NCBI GenBank assembly: GCA_022457155.1
Contig: JAJGOT010000471.1
Coordinates: 344,001-408,000 of the forward strand
Length of the DNA: 64,000 nucleotides
From: Cladopsammia gracilis
Taxonomy: Eukaryota; Cnidaria; Anthozoa; Scleractinia; Dendrophylliidae
Reading direction: 5' to 3'
The position numbers and the translations under genes were made by a program. Under the pieces are notes generated by a model. The model did not search any database. It saw only the letters and a list, made by a program, of their open reading frames with translations, and was not told the DNA's origin. Every line of letters begins with the position of its first letter. The first letter of the stretch is position 1. Positions 45,808 to 56,928 of the stretch are shown piece after piece.

Positions 45808-47525
45808 ATGCTTTGCTTAAGGCTAACGTTCATTTTATGGCTTTTTAACTTCATGATTCCTCAAGGAATCGCGTTTGATCAGTTTCCAGGCCAAAGAACA
45901 GGTGCGTATATATAGCTGAATTTTTCAAAACGTGTTCAACGAAAATTACAGCAATTTCACTGCAACTAGCCCAAACAAGGGTTTTTATGACCCCGATCAG
46001 CCCGAAAATCACAGAGAAAAGAGAGAAGAGGGAAAGGGAGCGAGAGCGAGAGAAAAAAAAACTAGTAACAGTCTTTAATTTTTATATTGTAGGGTTTAGA
46101 GATAGTTTTTGAACGACAAAAAAACAAGGCCAAGAACTCTCACAGACGCTTACTTAGAGCGACATCGTTTTCAAAAATCCAGCTAGATATATAAGGCAAG
46201 TAACTGGCTAACGAGTTAAACGAGAAAATTGAGGCAGAGGGCGTTGAAACTCGTCGTTATATTTCCCATATCATCTGAGATCTTTTGAAAGACTTTTGTG
46301 TAAATTTCTTAAAAACAAACAGTAGCAAAGAGAAGTACCACTAAAGATAATTATATGGTTACATAGGCAGTGGAATTTTAACTATTCACAGTTAGAATCG
46401 AACTCAAGTTACACGACTCGACGCCCAGTTGACTTTGGCCGCAGGATGAAAAGTCGTTTTTAGTTAAAACTAACACAATTCGACTTAATTGGAGTGGCTT
46501 CTAGTTTTCTGAAAAAAAAATATTGCTAATCTATTTTCGTTCTCATGTGTTTTAGCTGCAACATAGCATTTTATTTTAATCTCTCTGAAAAAAGCAAGGC
46601 ATTAAATGAATTTCAGAGGTTTACAAAACTCAATTCGGTAAAGAAAAGTTAAACCTGCATTTATATTTTATTAAACACAGCACAAGAAACTTCTTTTCGC
46701 CGGATCAGTAAAACGCCCGGGACAGCCCCTCCTCTTCGGCCTACGGCGAATCACAGCAACGGAATTCCGAGCCCAACTGCTGACGAAATTGTGGATCACA
46801 AGAAGAGCATTGTTGGTCCTGATGATCGAATTCGCATAAGAGCTGCAACAACCCAAAAGCTACCTTTCAAAGCCGTTGTCAAGGTGATGATGAGTGCGCG
46901 TGGATCATGCTCGGGAATTCTGATTGGTCCACGCCACGTCCTGTCCGCTGCTCACTGTTTTCACGACGGGCTAAAGTTCTTGACCCAGAAGCGCGTTTTG
47001 CATGTTGGAGTTCTTCAATCAAATCAGCGCTTCACTGAATACCGTGTCAATAACGTGTTTCTGCCGCGCGCTTGGTACAAAGCAAAATCCATGAACCCGG
47101 AATACGATTACGCAGTATTGAGGCTGCAGCGACCGCACGGACGGCCATATCTCCAAATTAAAGCTTTCTCAATTAAGAACCTGGTTAGGCTAACAACAGG
47201 TACTATGCACTTCGCCTGCTTCCCGAGCGACAAACGTGAAAATTCGATGTGGTATTCATCGTGCCCGGTCGGCTGGGTGCCGAACTCCAACGCTTACCGA
47301 AGTTTAATCTTGAATAAGTGCGACGCCACACGAGGCTGCTCCGGAGCCGGTGTTTACGTCCTCCGCCGTGGTCGAAATAATCGATATGTCATCGGAGTGT
47401 TATCGAGTGCGATCAACAACCAATCGACAAATGTCGTAACTCGGTTGACCCCTCATAAGGTTAAAGAAATATGCAGCTGGATTGGATGGAATCAGAAATC
47501 AGGCTGCTTCAAAGACACAAGTTAA
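45808..47525 (+). CDS. Secreted PRSS23-like serine protease (S1 family)
   Basis: Two exons, 45808-45901 and 46681-47525, joined in frame across a GT-AG intron, encode 312 residues. Exon 1 supplies a signal peptide (MLCLRLTFILWLFNFMIPQG), so the product is secreted. Catalytic residues are His123 in LSAAHC, Asp174 in EYDYAVL and Ser252 in RGCSGAGVYV. The serine motif departs from the trypsin GDSGGP and matches the PRSS23/PRSS35 type, as does the C-terminal TRLTPHKVKEICSWI block. Human PRSS23 is longer (about 383 residues), mainly in the N-terminal propeptide. The second exon alone has an open frame from a GTG at 46791, which is not the start. AATAAA at 47646-47651 follows the stop by about 120 bp. 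Substrate is unknown; PRSS35-type proteins can be inactive, but here the serine is kept. Confidence 0.9.
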
Positions 47526-47645
47526 ACAGGACTATAAATTCTATGAAAAGGACCGTTTAGTAAATTAACACTTTTAGGGTAAAACACGTATGTTATTACT
47601 CTGCTGATACAAAGACTTAAGTTTACCATAATGTTTTTTTTTGAG

Positions 47646-47651
47646 AATAAA
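47646..47651 (+). terminator. Polyadenylation signal of the PRSS23-like gene
   Basis: Canonical AATAAA 121 bp past the stop codon. Confidence 0.6.
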
Positions 47652-47778
47652 ACAATGATGTATTTGTTTCTGGAAAATCAAAGACATTAAATCAAAATTA
47701 TGTTAACAGAAATGCTGTTTTCGACCTGGCTTCGGAGTTCATTTATTAAGTTTATTGCATTTGGTCTTGCTGGCTTAA

Positions 47779-47981
47779 CCCTTTAAGCCCTAAGAGTGAT
47801 CAGCATCAAAATTCTCCTTGTAATATTAATGCCTTATCAATCAAAAAGGTCATGAGAATTAAGGACATGATCACACAAGATGAGTTCTCTTGAAATCGAA
47901 ACAATTTCCCCCCACTACTTCTATAGGAAATGTATAGGACTAGAAATGAGAATTTTAATTTTGATATAAGGGCTTAAAGGG
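47779..47981. mobile_element. TTAA-flanked MITE (piggyBac-type), best copy
   Basis: Ends CCCTTTAAGCCC and GGGCTTAAAGGG, with intact TTAA on both flanks (47775-47778, 47982-47985). Inverted orientation relative to copies at 13338 and 20259. TTAA duplication and CCC-starting ends suit piggyBac. Confidence 0.8.
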
Positions 47982-48423
47982 TTAAGTAGACTGTTAACTG
48001 TCCCTTTTTCAGTTAGTCGAGCGGGCGAGCTAATCGAGAAAACAAGCTGCTGGGTGAAACGCGTGAATTGCTCGCCCGCTCCATCCAGAGGGGCTCATGG
48101 TTACATGCCAACATGTCCAAAAATGACACCATTGGTCGATGTTACGTGCACGTGATGATTACCAAAATACAAATAAAGTAAGCAAGGCTGATACAATGTA
48201 TAGCATTTAACGCGACAACGACATGATAGACCAGCAGCATTTTCGTTCGCGTTCCTTTGTCGTTTATTCATTTACAAAAACAGGCCGCTATCAATCTGGG
48301 GTGCCTTTGCGTAATAAAGGTATCACGACTATAACCTGTTTGTTGGTGTTTCGATAAAACATTTCCGTCTCTCTCTCTTCTCTTTGAGATTTTCTCGCGC
48401 AACTTCCATATATCCCATTTCTA

Positions 48424-49002
48424 TAGAGCGGGTTTAAATTGAGTGAAGTAAAATTAAAACTAAAGTAATCAATCTGGCCAATCACAACAGACGCAGACAT
48501 TCCAACGAACCAATCAGAACTCAAATACATGTAAATAAATAAATATAAATAAATTTATGCATTTGTATAGCGTCACCCCACCCATGAACAAGTGACACTG
48601 AGGGTGGTCACAGCCAGGGTTTGTTACGTCCTCAGTGGTTCTTTTACGTCCCCATGGGAGACCGGACCGCGATTTCTACGTGGTCATCCGAGCCACGTGA
48701 AGGTCTAACCATTTGCCGATGTCATAGCAAAGGCAGCACCTTCATCCTCAGTTATTTTGAGACCCTGAGTGTTGGTCCGGTCGGGGTTCGAACCTGAGAC
48801 CTCTCGCTCTGCAGACCGGTGCTCTATCAACTGAGCTGACCAGGAGGCGGTAGCCAGGGCCAAGCGCGGGGAAAACGCGTGCAAACAAGTCACGATTGGT
48901 TTTGGTTTTACTTCTGATTGGTTGATAAAGCGGCGCGAGATTTTTTAGCCAATCACAAAGCGTATCCAAAGCCAAAGCAATCGCGAAATTACTTTCGGCT
49001 TT
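48424..49002 (+). mobile_element. CCAAT-rich MITE interrupted by a SINE
   Basis: The left part (48424-48538) and right part (48853-49002) match the left and right halves of the copy at 22433-22704, including CCAATCACA, the GAACCAATCAGA block, CCAAGCGCGGG, CACGATTGGTTTTGGTTTT and GCCAATCACAAAGCG. The SINE fills the gap. Confidence 0.75.
48538..48852 (-). mobile_element. tRNA-derived SINE inserted in the CCAAT-rich MITE
   Basis: On the minus strand the head has an A box (TCAGCTCAGTTGATAGAGC, 48831-48852) and a perfect B box (GGTTCGAACCCC, near 48782-48795), followed by an unrelated body and a 3' tail of AAATTTATTTATATTTATTT. A distinct family from the other two SINE types in this window. The empty site can be read from the copy at 22433-22704. 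Confidence 0.85.
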
Positions 49003-49133
49003 ACAGTCAAACCTGCATATAACGGTCACCCTGTATATAACGGTCACCAAACAACCTTCCGAAAGTCGTGCTTTATGTTTACTGTAAAATTTACCTGTAT
49101 ATAGAGGTCACCTGTATATAACAAACGCGGTTA
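49003..49133. repeat. Pogo/Tigger-type terminal repeat fragments before the satellite
   Basis: CAGTCAAACCTGCATATAAC, then two ATATAACGGTCACC blocks and related CTGTATATA(G/A) blocks. CAGTCAAACCT-type ends are characteristic of Tigger/pogo elements. The following satellite unit shares the CAGT..AACC..ATATAACG layout. Confidence 0.55.
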
Positions 49134-52100
49134 CAGTGGAACCCCAATATAACGAAGTGCCAAGGGACAGGGGAAATGTGTTCGTTATACAGTAGAACCT
49201 CAATATAACGAAGTACCAAGGGACTGGGGAAATGTGTTCGTTATACAGTAGAACCTCAATATAACGAAGTACCAAGGGACTGGGGAAATGTGTTCGTTAT
49301 ACAGTAGAACCTCAATATAACGAAGTACCAAGGGACTGGGGAAATGTGTTCGTTATACAGTAGAACCCCAATATAACGAAGTGCCAAGGGACTGGGGAAA
49401 CGTGTTCGTTATACAGTGGAACCCCAATATAACGAAGTGCGAAGGGACTGGGGAAATGTATTCGTTATACAGCGGAACCCCAATATAACGAAGTGCCAAG
49501 GGACTGGGGAAATGTATTCGTTATACAGTAGAACCCCAATATAACGAAGTGCCAAGGGACTGGGGAAATGTATTCGTTATACAGTAGAACCCCAATATAA
49601 CGAAGTGCCAAGGGACTGGGGAAATGTATTCGTTATACAGTAGAACCCCAATATAACGAAGTGCCAAGGGACTGGGGAAATGTATTCGTTATACAGTAGA
49701 ACCCCAATATAACGAAGTGCCAAGGGACTGGGGAAATGTGTTCGTTATACAGTGGGACCCCGATATAACGAAGTGCCAAGGGACTAGGGAAATGTGTTCG
49801 TTATACAGTAGAACCCCGATATAACGAAGTGCCAAGGGACTGGGGAAATGTGTTCGTTATACAGTGGAACCCCAATATAACGAAGTGCCAAGGGACTGGG
49901 GAAATGTGTTCGTTATACAGTAGAACCCCAATATAACGAAGTGCCAAGGGACTGGGGAAATGTGTTCATTATACAGTGGAACCCCGATATAACGAAGTGC
50001 CAAGGGACTGGGGAAATGTGTTCGTTATACAGTGAGACCCCGATATAACGAAGTGCCAAGGGACTGGGGAAACGTGTTCGTTATACAGTAGAACCCCAAT
50101 ATAACGAAGTGCCAAGGGACTAGGGAAATGTGTTCGTTATACAGTAGAACCCCAATATAACGAAGTGCCAAGGGACTGGGGAAATGTGTTCGTTATACAG
50201 TAGAACCCCGATATAACGAAGTGCCAAGGGACTGGGGAAATGTGTTCGTTATGCAGTAGAACCCCAATATAACGAAGTGCCAAGGGACTAGGGAAATGTG
50301 TTCGTTATACAGTAGAACCCCGATATAACGAAGTACCAAGGGACTAGGGAAATGTGTTCGTTATACAGTAGAACCCCGATATAACGAAGTGCCAAGGGAC
50401 TGGGGAAATGTGTTCGTTATACAGTGGGACCCCGATATAACGAAGTGCCAAGGGACTGGGGAAATGTGTTCGTTATACAGTGAGACCCCGATATAACGAA
50501 GTGCCAAGGGACTGGGGAAACGTGTTCGTTATACAGTGGAACCCCGATATAACGAAGTGCCAAGGGACTAGGGAAATGTGTTCGTTATACAGTGGAACCC
50601 CAATATAACGAAGTGCCAAGGGACTGGGGAAATGTATTCGTTATACAGTAGAACCCCAATATAACGAAGTGCCAAGGGACTGGGGAAATGTATTCGTTAT
50701 ACAGTAGAACCCCAATATAACGAAGTGCCAAGGGACTGGGGAAATGTGTTCGTTATACAGTAGAACCCCGATATAACGAAGTGCCAAGGGACTAGGGAAA
50801 TGTGTTCGTTATACAGTAGAACCCCGATATAACGAAGTGCCAAGGGACTGGGGAAATGTGTTCGTTATACAGTAGAACCCCAATATAACGAAGTGCCAAG
50901 GGACTAGGGAAATGTATTCGTTATACAGTAGAACCCCAATATAACGAAGTGACAAGGGACTGGGAAAATGTGTTCGTTATACAGTGGGACCCCGATATAA
51001 CGAAGTGCCAAGGGACTGGGGAAATGTGTTCGTTATACAGTGGAACCCCGATATAACGAAGTGCCAAGGGACTAGGGAAATGTGTTCGTTATACAGTAGA
51101 ACCCCAATATAACGAAGTGCCAAGGGACAGGGGAAATGTGTTCGTTATACAGTAGAACCCCGATATAACGAAGTGCCAAGGGACTAGGGAAATGTGTTCG
51201 TTATACAGTAGAACCCCAATATAACGAAGTGCCAAGGGACTGGGGAAATGTGTTCGTTATACAGTGGAACCCCGATATAACGAAGTGCCAAGGGACTAGG
51301 GAAATGTGTTCGTTATACAGTAGAACCCCGATATAACGAAGTGCCAAGGGACTAGGGAAATGTGTTCGTTATACAGTGGGACCCCGACATAACGAAGTGC
51401 CAAGGGACTGGGGAAATGTGTTCGTTATACAGTAGAACCCCAATATAACGAAGTGCCAAGGGACTGGGGAAATGTGTTCGTTATACAGTGGGACCCCGAT
51501 ATAACGAAGTGCCAAGGGACTGGGGAAATGTGTTCGTTATACAGTGGGACCCCGACATAACGAAGTGCCAAGGGACTGGGGAAATGTGTTCGTTATACAG
51601 TGGGACCCCGACATAACGAAGTGCCAAGGGACTGGGGAAATGTGTTCGTTATACAGTAGAACCCCAATATAACGAAGTGCCAAGGGACTGGGGAAATGTG
51701 TTCGTTATACAGTAGAACCCCGATATAACGAAGTGCCAAGGGACTAGGGAAATGTGTTCATTATACAGTAGAACCCCAATATAACGAAGTGCCAAGGGAC
51801 TAGGGAAATGTGTTCGTTATACAGTAGAACCCCGATATAACGAAGTGCCAAGGGACTAGGGAAATGTGTTCGTTATACAGTGGAACCCCGATATAACGAA
51901 GTGCCAAGGGACTGGGGAAATGTGTTCGTTATACAGTGGGACCCCGATATAACGAAGTGCCAAGGGACTGGGGAAATGTGTTCGTTATACAGTGGGACCC
52001 CGATATAACGAAGTGCCAAGGGACTGGGGAAATGTGTTCGTTATACAGTGGGACCCCGATATAACGAAGTGCCAAGGGACTAGGGAAATGTGTTCATTAT

Positions 52101-52437
52101 ACAGTAGAACCCCCATATAACGAAGTGCCAAGGGACTGGGGAAATGTGTTCGTTATACAGTAGAACCCCGATATAACGAAGTACCAAGGGACTGGGGAAA
52201 TGTGTTCATTATACAGTAGAACCCCCATATAACGAAGTGCCAAGGGACTGGGGAAATGTGTTCATTATACAGTAGAACCCCCATATAACGAAGTGCCAAG
52301 GGACAGGGGAAATGTGTTCGTTATACAGTGGAACCCCGATATAACGAAGTACCAAGGGACTAGGGAAATGTGTTCGTTATACAGTAGAACCCCGATATAG
52401 CGAAGTGCGAAGGGACTGGGGAAATGTGTTCTTTATA
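49134..52437. repeat. Satellite: 59 tandem units of exactly 56 bp
   Basis: Units run CAGTAGAACCCCAATATAAC, GAAGTGCCAAGGGACTGGGG, AAATGTGTTCGTTATA. The first unit starts at 49134 and the last at 52382, a distance of 58 x 56, so there is no net length change over the array. Variation is limited to a few recurrent sites: AGAA/GGAA/GGGA/GAGA after CAGT, CCCA/CCCG before ATATAAC, GTG/GTA after GAA, ACTGGG/ACTAGG/ACAGGG, and GTGTT/GTATT. Each junction forms a dyad: TTCGTTATA and TATAACGAA separated by 14 bp. Units become irregular after 52430. Confidence 0.97.
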
Positions 52438-53265
52438 ACATGGGTTTGTTATGAAGGAAACTCCAATATAACAAATTTTTAACTGGGGCAGATTTAATAT
52501 GTGACTTGTTTTTGTTAAAAAAAATTGACCTTGCTTTTGTTACCAAAATTGTATTCTGCTATTAGAAGTATTGAATTCTCAATAAACAGTGCGTTATTGG
52601 TTGAAAATTTCCCAAGGCAATTTATTTGGTTCCTCGCGTACAAAACCAAAACTTAAAATTATCGTGAAAGGATGGGAAAAAATGTTGATTACTTCTTTAG
52701 GTTTGACAGATAAAACAACACTGTAATCAATGCAACGATCGGGGCAGTACGCACAAGGTCTTCTCTGATTTGCTGAGAAAACAATAGAACAAACAACACA
52801 ACAATGGCTAACAATAGACCCTAGACCTAAAAACAATAGAGCTGCATGATATACAGGTCCAATGAAATTAGAGGTTGTAAAGAGCTGCGTGGTATCTGCA
52901 ACGATCAGGTGAGCCTTCTTAACTCGTGAATACGCTAAGTGTAATGGACGGGTTATCGCAGACGGTGGCAAATATGCAAATTTTCACTCACTCACTCCAC
53001 CAGCTTTAAACTTTCCTTGGTAAAAGTTATTCCGCGAACAGTTCATAAGGCTTTCGTGGCAAATGAAAAGGAATATAGTGTAGAGAATAGTCGACCGCCA
53101 AAAAAGTGGACATTATGAAAGCGTTGCTCTGATGTGTTGCATTTGGAATCCTCCGATCTGCAGACTTCAAGTGGAGTTTTCAACAGAGACACACGTTTTA
53201 ACGCGTATCTACGTTGAAAATATAAAATTTAACCTTCATTAGTTACTAATTCAAAATGGTCTCGA

Positions 53266-53333
53266 GCATTCTCGTCCCCAGAGCCTTCGTTTCGTTTGGT
53301 CAGCGGAAAAAACGAAGGCTCTGGGAACAGTGC
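53266..53333. repeat. Short hairpin with CTCGTCCCCAGAGCC arm
   Basis: CTCGTCCCCAGAGCCTTCGTTT faces AAACGAAGGCTCTGGGAAC. Same terminal motif as the larger element that follows. Confidence 0.65.
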
Positions 53334-53443
53334 CTTCCGGATGTCGTAAAATTCACGACATCCGTTAGCGCATGCCTAATGCATTAATGTACTATTGCGC
53401 TTGCTCAATGCCAGAAACCGGAAATAAAAAACCTTTCGTGTGT

Positions 53444-54479
53444 GCATTCTCGTCCCCAGAGCCCTCGTTTCGTTTGGTTGAGCTATGGAGACGAGAATGT
53501 TGTGTGTGTGGAATGGCGTTCGAAAGGAGACTTAACTTAAGACTTAACAATTACAGGAAAACATCGCGCTAAAAAGGAAAGAAGAAAAGCTTTACGTGCT
53601 GCTGTTATTTAGAAGAAAGATTGTCTTTGTATTTTGCCTACTGGTTTTAGAAATTCCTCGATAAGTCAACCGATTTCTTTCGTTTGGGAGCTGTGTATTT
53701 ATCGTTTCGCCACTGAACGCTATCATATCCGACCAAATCAGTTGATGGGACAGCTAAGTTTGTTGATGGACACATTGTGGTCATTGATTAGGCTTATTTC
53801 ATCGAACAGTGGTAAGAAATATCGAGGAATTTTTGTTTTGCATTCGTTTCATGTTATTTTAATTGGGCTTCGAGTGGAATTCGTTTCCTTAGATTTCAAG
53901 TTGTAGAAAAGAGTAGAACCTATAAATAAAGAAAATATAACTTGCTTACGAGAGTGCTGATAGCGTTGTTGTTTTTGTTATTTAAAATGGGTAACCTAGT
54001 GGTAATATTTCTTTTCACCCTTGTGCTTTCTTCAGGATTTCTGCCTCTCCTTTAATTTATACTCGTCCCTGTTGCAAGCAACATACTTCTTTAATATTCG
54101 TGGCCGCTTATAGTTTCGTCTTCCAAGACACATACTGATAATTTTTGGAAACGAATCGCTCATATTTAGCGACAATCAGTTCCCGTTATACTTTGAAATT
54201 TAGCATCCGTATCTTTACTTGCTAAACCAAACAAAACTGGGTGACATTGGTCGTTGAATGCGTTGAAATTAAAACGTTGGTTTTGTTGATGTAGTCATAG
54301 GATTTCAACATTTGAAATTCAACCGGAAGTAAAACCTTATGCGTAGAGGCGTAAAATGTTTTACCTTGTTGCGCATTCACTTTTAAACGGTCAACCAAAA
54401 ATTCCAATTTTTGTCCGTTACCAGAGCTACACGAGACGCAATTTAAAAAAAAAACCGTGGAGCTCTGGGGACGAGAATG
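53444..54479. mobile_element. MITE bounded by GCATTCTCGTCCCCAGAGC ends
   Basis: The left end GCATTCTCGTCCCCAGAGCC and the right end AGCTCTGGGGACGAGAATG are inverted copies about 1.04 kb apart. The interior shows no transposase. End pairing is plausible but could also be two separate elements. Confidence 0.5.
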
Positions 54480-55357
54480 GGTCTCGAGGGGTTAAAGACT
54501 TCTTCTTCTACGCCATACCTGCCAGGTTCGAATCCTGGCGGGAATTTATTTTTTCTTTCTTTTCTTCTTTTTTTTTTCCGAACGTGATGTACTGCTTTTT
54601 CTTTGCGTTTGAAGCCATTCAATTTTCAAAAAAATATCGAAGCTTTTTTTCTAAAAGCATAAGCTTACCGCAATATTGCGTTAAAGAATCGAAAAGCTAG
54701 AATTGTATTAGCTTTCACATAGTTTCTTTTCACTGACTTCGACGGCTCTTCAGTCGTGCTGAGACTTGAAGGAACTTCTAAACAGGATATAATTGGAAAA
54801 TTCTGCTTGATTAAACGGTCTCGCCGGCCGGAATTTTTTTTAAAAATAATATTAACCTTAACAATAAGCGCTTTCATTGAAAACAGTATCCCTCGACGTA
54901 CCCTTTCTGATGTCGGCGAACAAATTTTGTGTATTTCGCCGGCCTATTTTCCTCTGGAGCAAAATAAAGCTTTGTTACGTACACCCTCTGTAATCGAAGA
55001 ATTCTAATATCTTGTATGTTTGAGGCCGCTCGCCACATAATATTGTCCACCTCTAGCGACGTCTCTTGCCAGCTCTCTTGTTCGCTATGATTCCCGCAGC
55101 AGTTTGTACACCTATTTACGTCACAGAGTAATATGACAATGGTTTTGGCCGCGCATAAATTGGAGCCACTTTTTAGTGCCAACAACCTAACTTTGAGACC
55201 ATAAGAAAAGCATTTCCATCGTCTCTAACACTTTAAACCTTTTATTCCAAGGTCTGAAAAGGTGAAACTTTCGATACATCAAAACATAAATTACATTTCA
55301 TATACACTTTAAACGATATGGAAAAAAGTACCACGACATTCCAAGCGTTTTCCTAAA

Positions 55358-55465
55358 CATTCCTCATTGGGTTTCCTGTACATTCCTCATTGGGTTCCCT
55401 GTGCATTCCTCATTGGGTTCCCTGTATATCCCTCATTGGGTTCCCTGTGCATTCCTCATTGGGTA
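55358..55465. repeat. Minisatellite, five units of about 22-23 bp
   Basis: Unit CATTCCTCATTGGGTTCCCTGT, repeated five times with minor changes. A single related unit with similar flank (CAAGCGTTTT..CTAAACATTC) occurs near 36066-36100. Confidence 0.8.
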
Positions 55466-55544
55466 CATGGGTGCCCCCTAACATGGACATAACGACACAA
55501 GAAACGATGAGGTTTTTTCTTATGTCATTATGTTTATGAAAATA

Positions 55545-55675
55545 CAAAACTGAATGCAAGGCTGGCACTACGGCAAAGGGCAGATTTATTAATGGCCATT
55601 AATAAATGAGTCATTAATAAATCTGCTCTTTGCCGTAGTGCCAGCCTTGCATTCAGTTTTGTATTTTCACATTCA
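55545..55675. repeat. Near-perfect foldback, arms about 57 bp
   Basis: AAAATACAAAACTGAATGCA begins the left arm and its exact complement ends the right arm; the loop is short and contains ATTAATAAATGAG. Confidence 0.85.
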
Positions 55676-56446
55676 AGTGACGCCTGGCACGAGATCTTTC
55701 ACAAGGAAGATCCGGCAACTACCAGCAAGTTTAATTTCTGCGTCGTGTGGACCTCTGCATTCAAAGGTTTTTCTATTATGTTTATGTTATTATGTGTCTA
55801 ATATATATAGATAGGCTGAGCCTAACAGCGTAGCACTTTGAACAAGCTTAACTAAGGTGAAACTTAACTTAGGCGAAAGGTCGGAAGCACAAAAATTAAA
55901 ATTGAAGACCGGGCTATTTTTCAGTTTTAGCAATTCTCAAAAACAGTAACTTAAGCTTAAGGCTTATTACCCGACAGTCTGCACAGTACATTTAGACCGT
56001 TGTTGCAACCCCCCCCCCTTCCCTTGGGTTTTTGCGGTGTTGCAATATTTCGAAAATATTTTACATCTAATAGATAGCCTATGATGTGCTCTACTAGATA
56101 AGGTATATGGGTTGTAGCGTTGCTGGGCAACATGGCTGACAATATGGTTGCCATCTTGGATTTTACTAAAAATTCAACTTTATCGGGAAAATGCGGAAAT
56201 TGCAAATTGTTTTGCTTGAAGTGCAAAATATGATACAATTAAACATTTTGCTGCTTTTGGTAGCAATTTATACGTGTTTTCACCGAAAAAAACTTATGAC
56301 GCCATATCTTGTTACCATAGCAACCGGTTGTCGCCAAACTTTACAAATATGTGTCAAAAGGATAAAAGGAACAGCTACTGAAGACGATATGTGCCAACAA
56401 TAATTGTTCCGCAATGCAACAATAAAAAATCCGAGAAAAACCTTAA

Positions 56447-56707
56447 GGGACGGACCATTATTTTTTTGACGGGGGAGAGGGTGTGGAAAATTTTGAAATA
56501 AATTGTTTGCAGAGGCTATAAACACTGAAATAAATTGTATGCAAGCAAAAAATAAAGAAAAAATTGTTTGCTGAAAGTATGGCAGTTGGACGGAGACCCC
56601 AAAAAAATTGTTTGCAGCAGGTGCCGCATATAAAAAAATGTTTGCATGTGAAAATTTTCCAACCCCCCCCCCCCCTCCCCCCAGTCAAAAAAATAATGGT
56701 CCGTCCC
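56447..56707. mobile_element. MITE with GGGACGGACCATTATTTTTT ends, TAA flanks
   Basis: Exact inverted ends over 261 bp, TAA on both sides (56444-56446, 56708-56710); repeats AAATTGTTTGCA(G/T) internally. It abuts the 3' boundary of the retroelement remnant and seems to truncate it. Confidence 0.8.
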
Positions 56708-56710
56708 TAA

Positions 56711-56923
56711 GGGATACACCAGCCCTACTCTTCTTAATGGCAGCTCGATAAACAACAATTTATTTCTGTTGATGAAACCATAACCATTCTTCATGTTAAA
56801 CCATTTTAGTTTGCCGGTCACTTTTCTCTCAACAAATATCTTCTCAACCTCCGTTTTGCTGTCAGCAGAGACCCAAAAAGCTTGATCAGCAGCCGTTTGT
56901 TCACGCGAATGTACCTCATTCAT
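56711..56923 (-). pseudogene. Cold-shock (Y-box-type) domain at the end of gag-pro, truncated
   Basis: In the frame starting at 56923 the sequence KVTGKLKWFNMKNGYGFINRN (split here: KVTGKLKWFN and MKNGYGFINRN) matches the first strands of a cold-shock domain, including the nucleic-acid-binding KWFN and GYGFI motifs. Further on, a different frame gives AAIKKSRAGVS, reminiscent of the QTAIKK segment that follows in Y-box proteins, so one frameshift is likely. The domain then stops at the MITE. It lies directly downstream of the protease and on the same strand, so it was probably part of the element's polyprotein. Confidence 0.7.
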
Positions 56924-56928
56924 TCATT

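Larger units (their letters stand above)
52438..56443. other. Region between satellite and retroelement without a recognised gene
   Basis: Contains foldback elements at 53266-53333, 53444-54479 and 55545-55675 and a minisatellite at 55358-55465. A 125-codon minus-strand frame at 52594-52971 and overlapping frames at 54665-55185 carry no family signal; I could not decide whether any is an exon. Confidence 0.45.

Noticed and set aside
46791..47525. Protease starting at the GTG of exon 2
   Set aside because: GTG starts are not expected here; a signal-peptide exon at 45808-45901 joins in phase to an acceptor at 46680.
49134..52437. Regular array suggestive of CRISPR
   Set aside because: Units are contiguous 56-bp copies with no unique spacers; the context is an intron-bearing animal genome. 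It is a satellite.
52594..52971. 125-codon minus-strand frame after the satellite
   Set aside because: No recognisable motif, no splice or start context that stands out; looks like a repeat-derived frame.
54481..54545. tRNA-like T-arm (CCAGGTTCGAATCCTGG)
   Set aside because: The T stem-loop is perfect, but no D arm, anticodon arm or acceptor pairing can be fitted upstream; at most a SINE or tRNA fragment.
54665..55185. Overlapping frames on both strands
   Set aside because: Neither shows a recognisable domain; possible splice sites are weak, so I could not support an exon.
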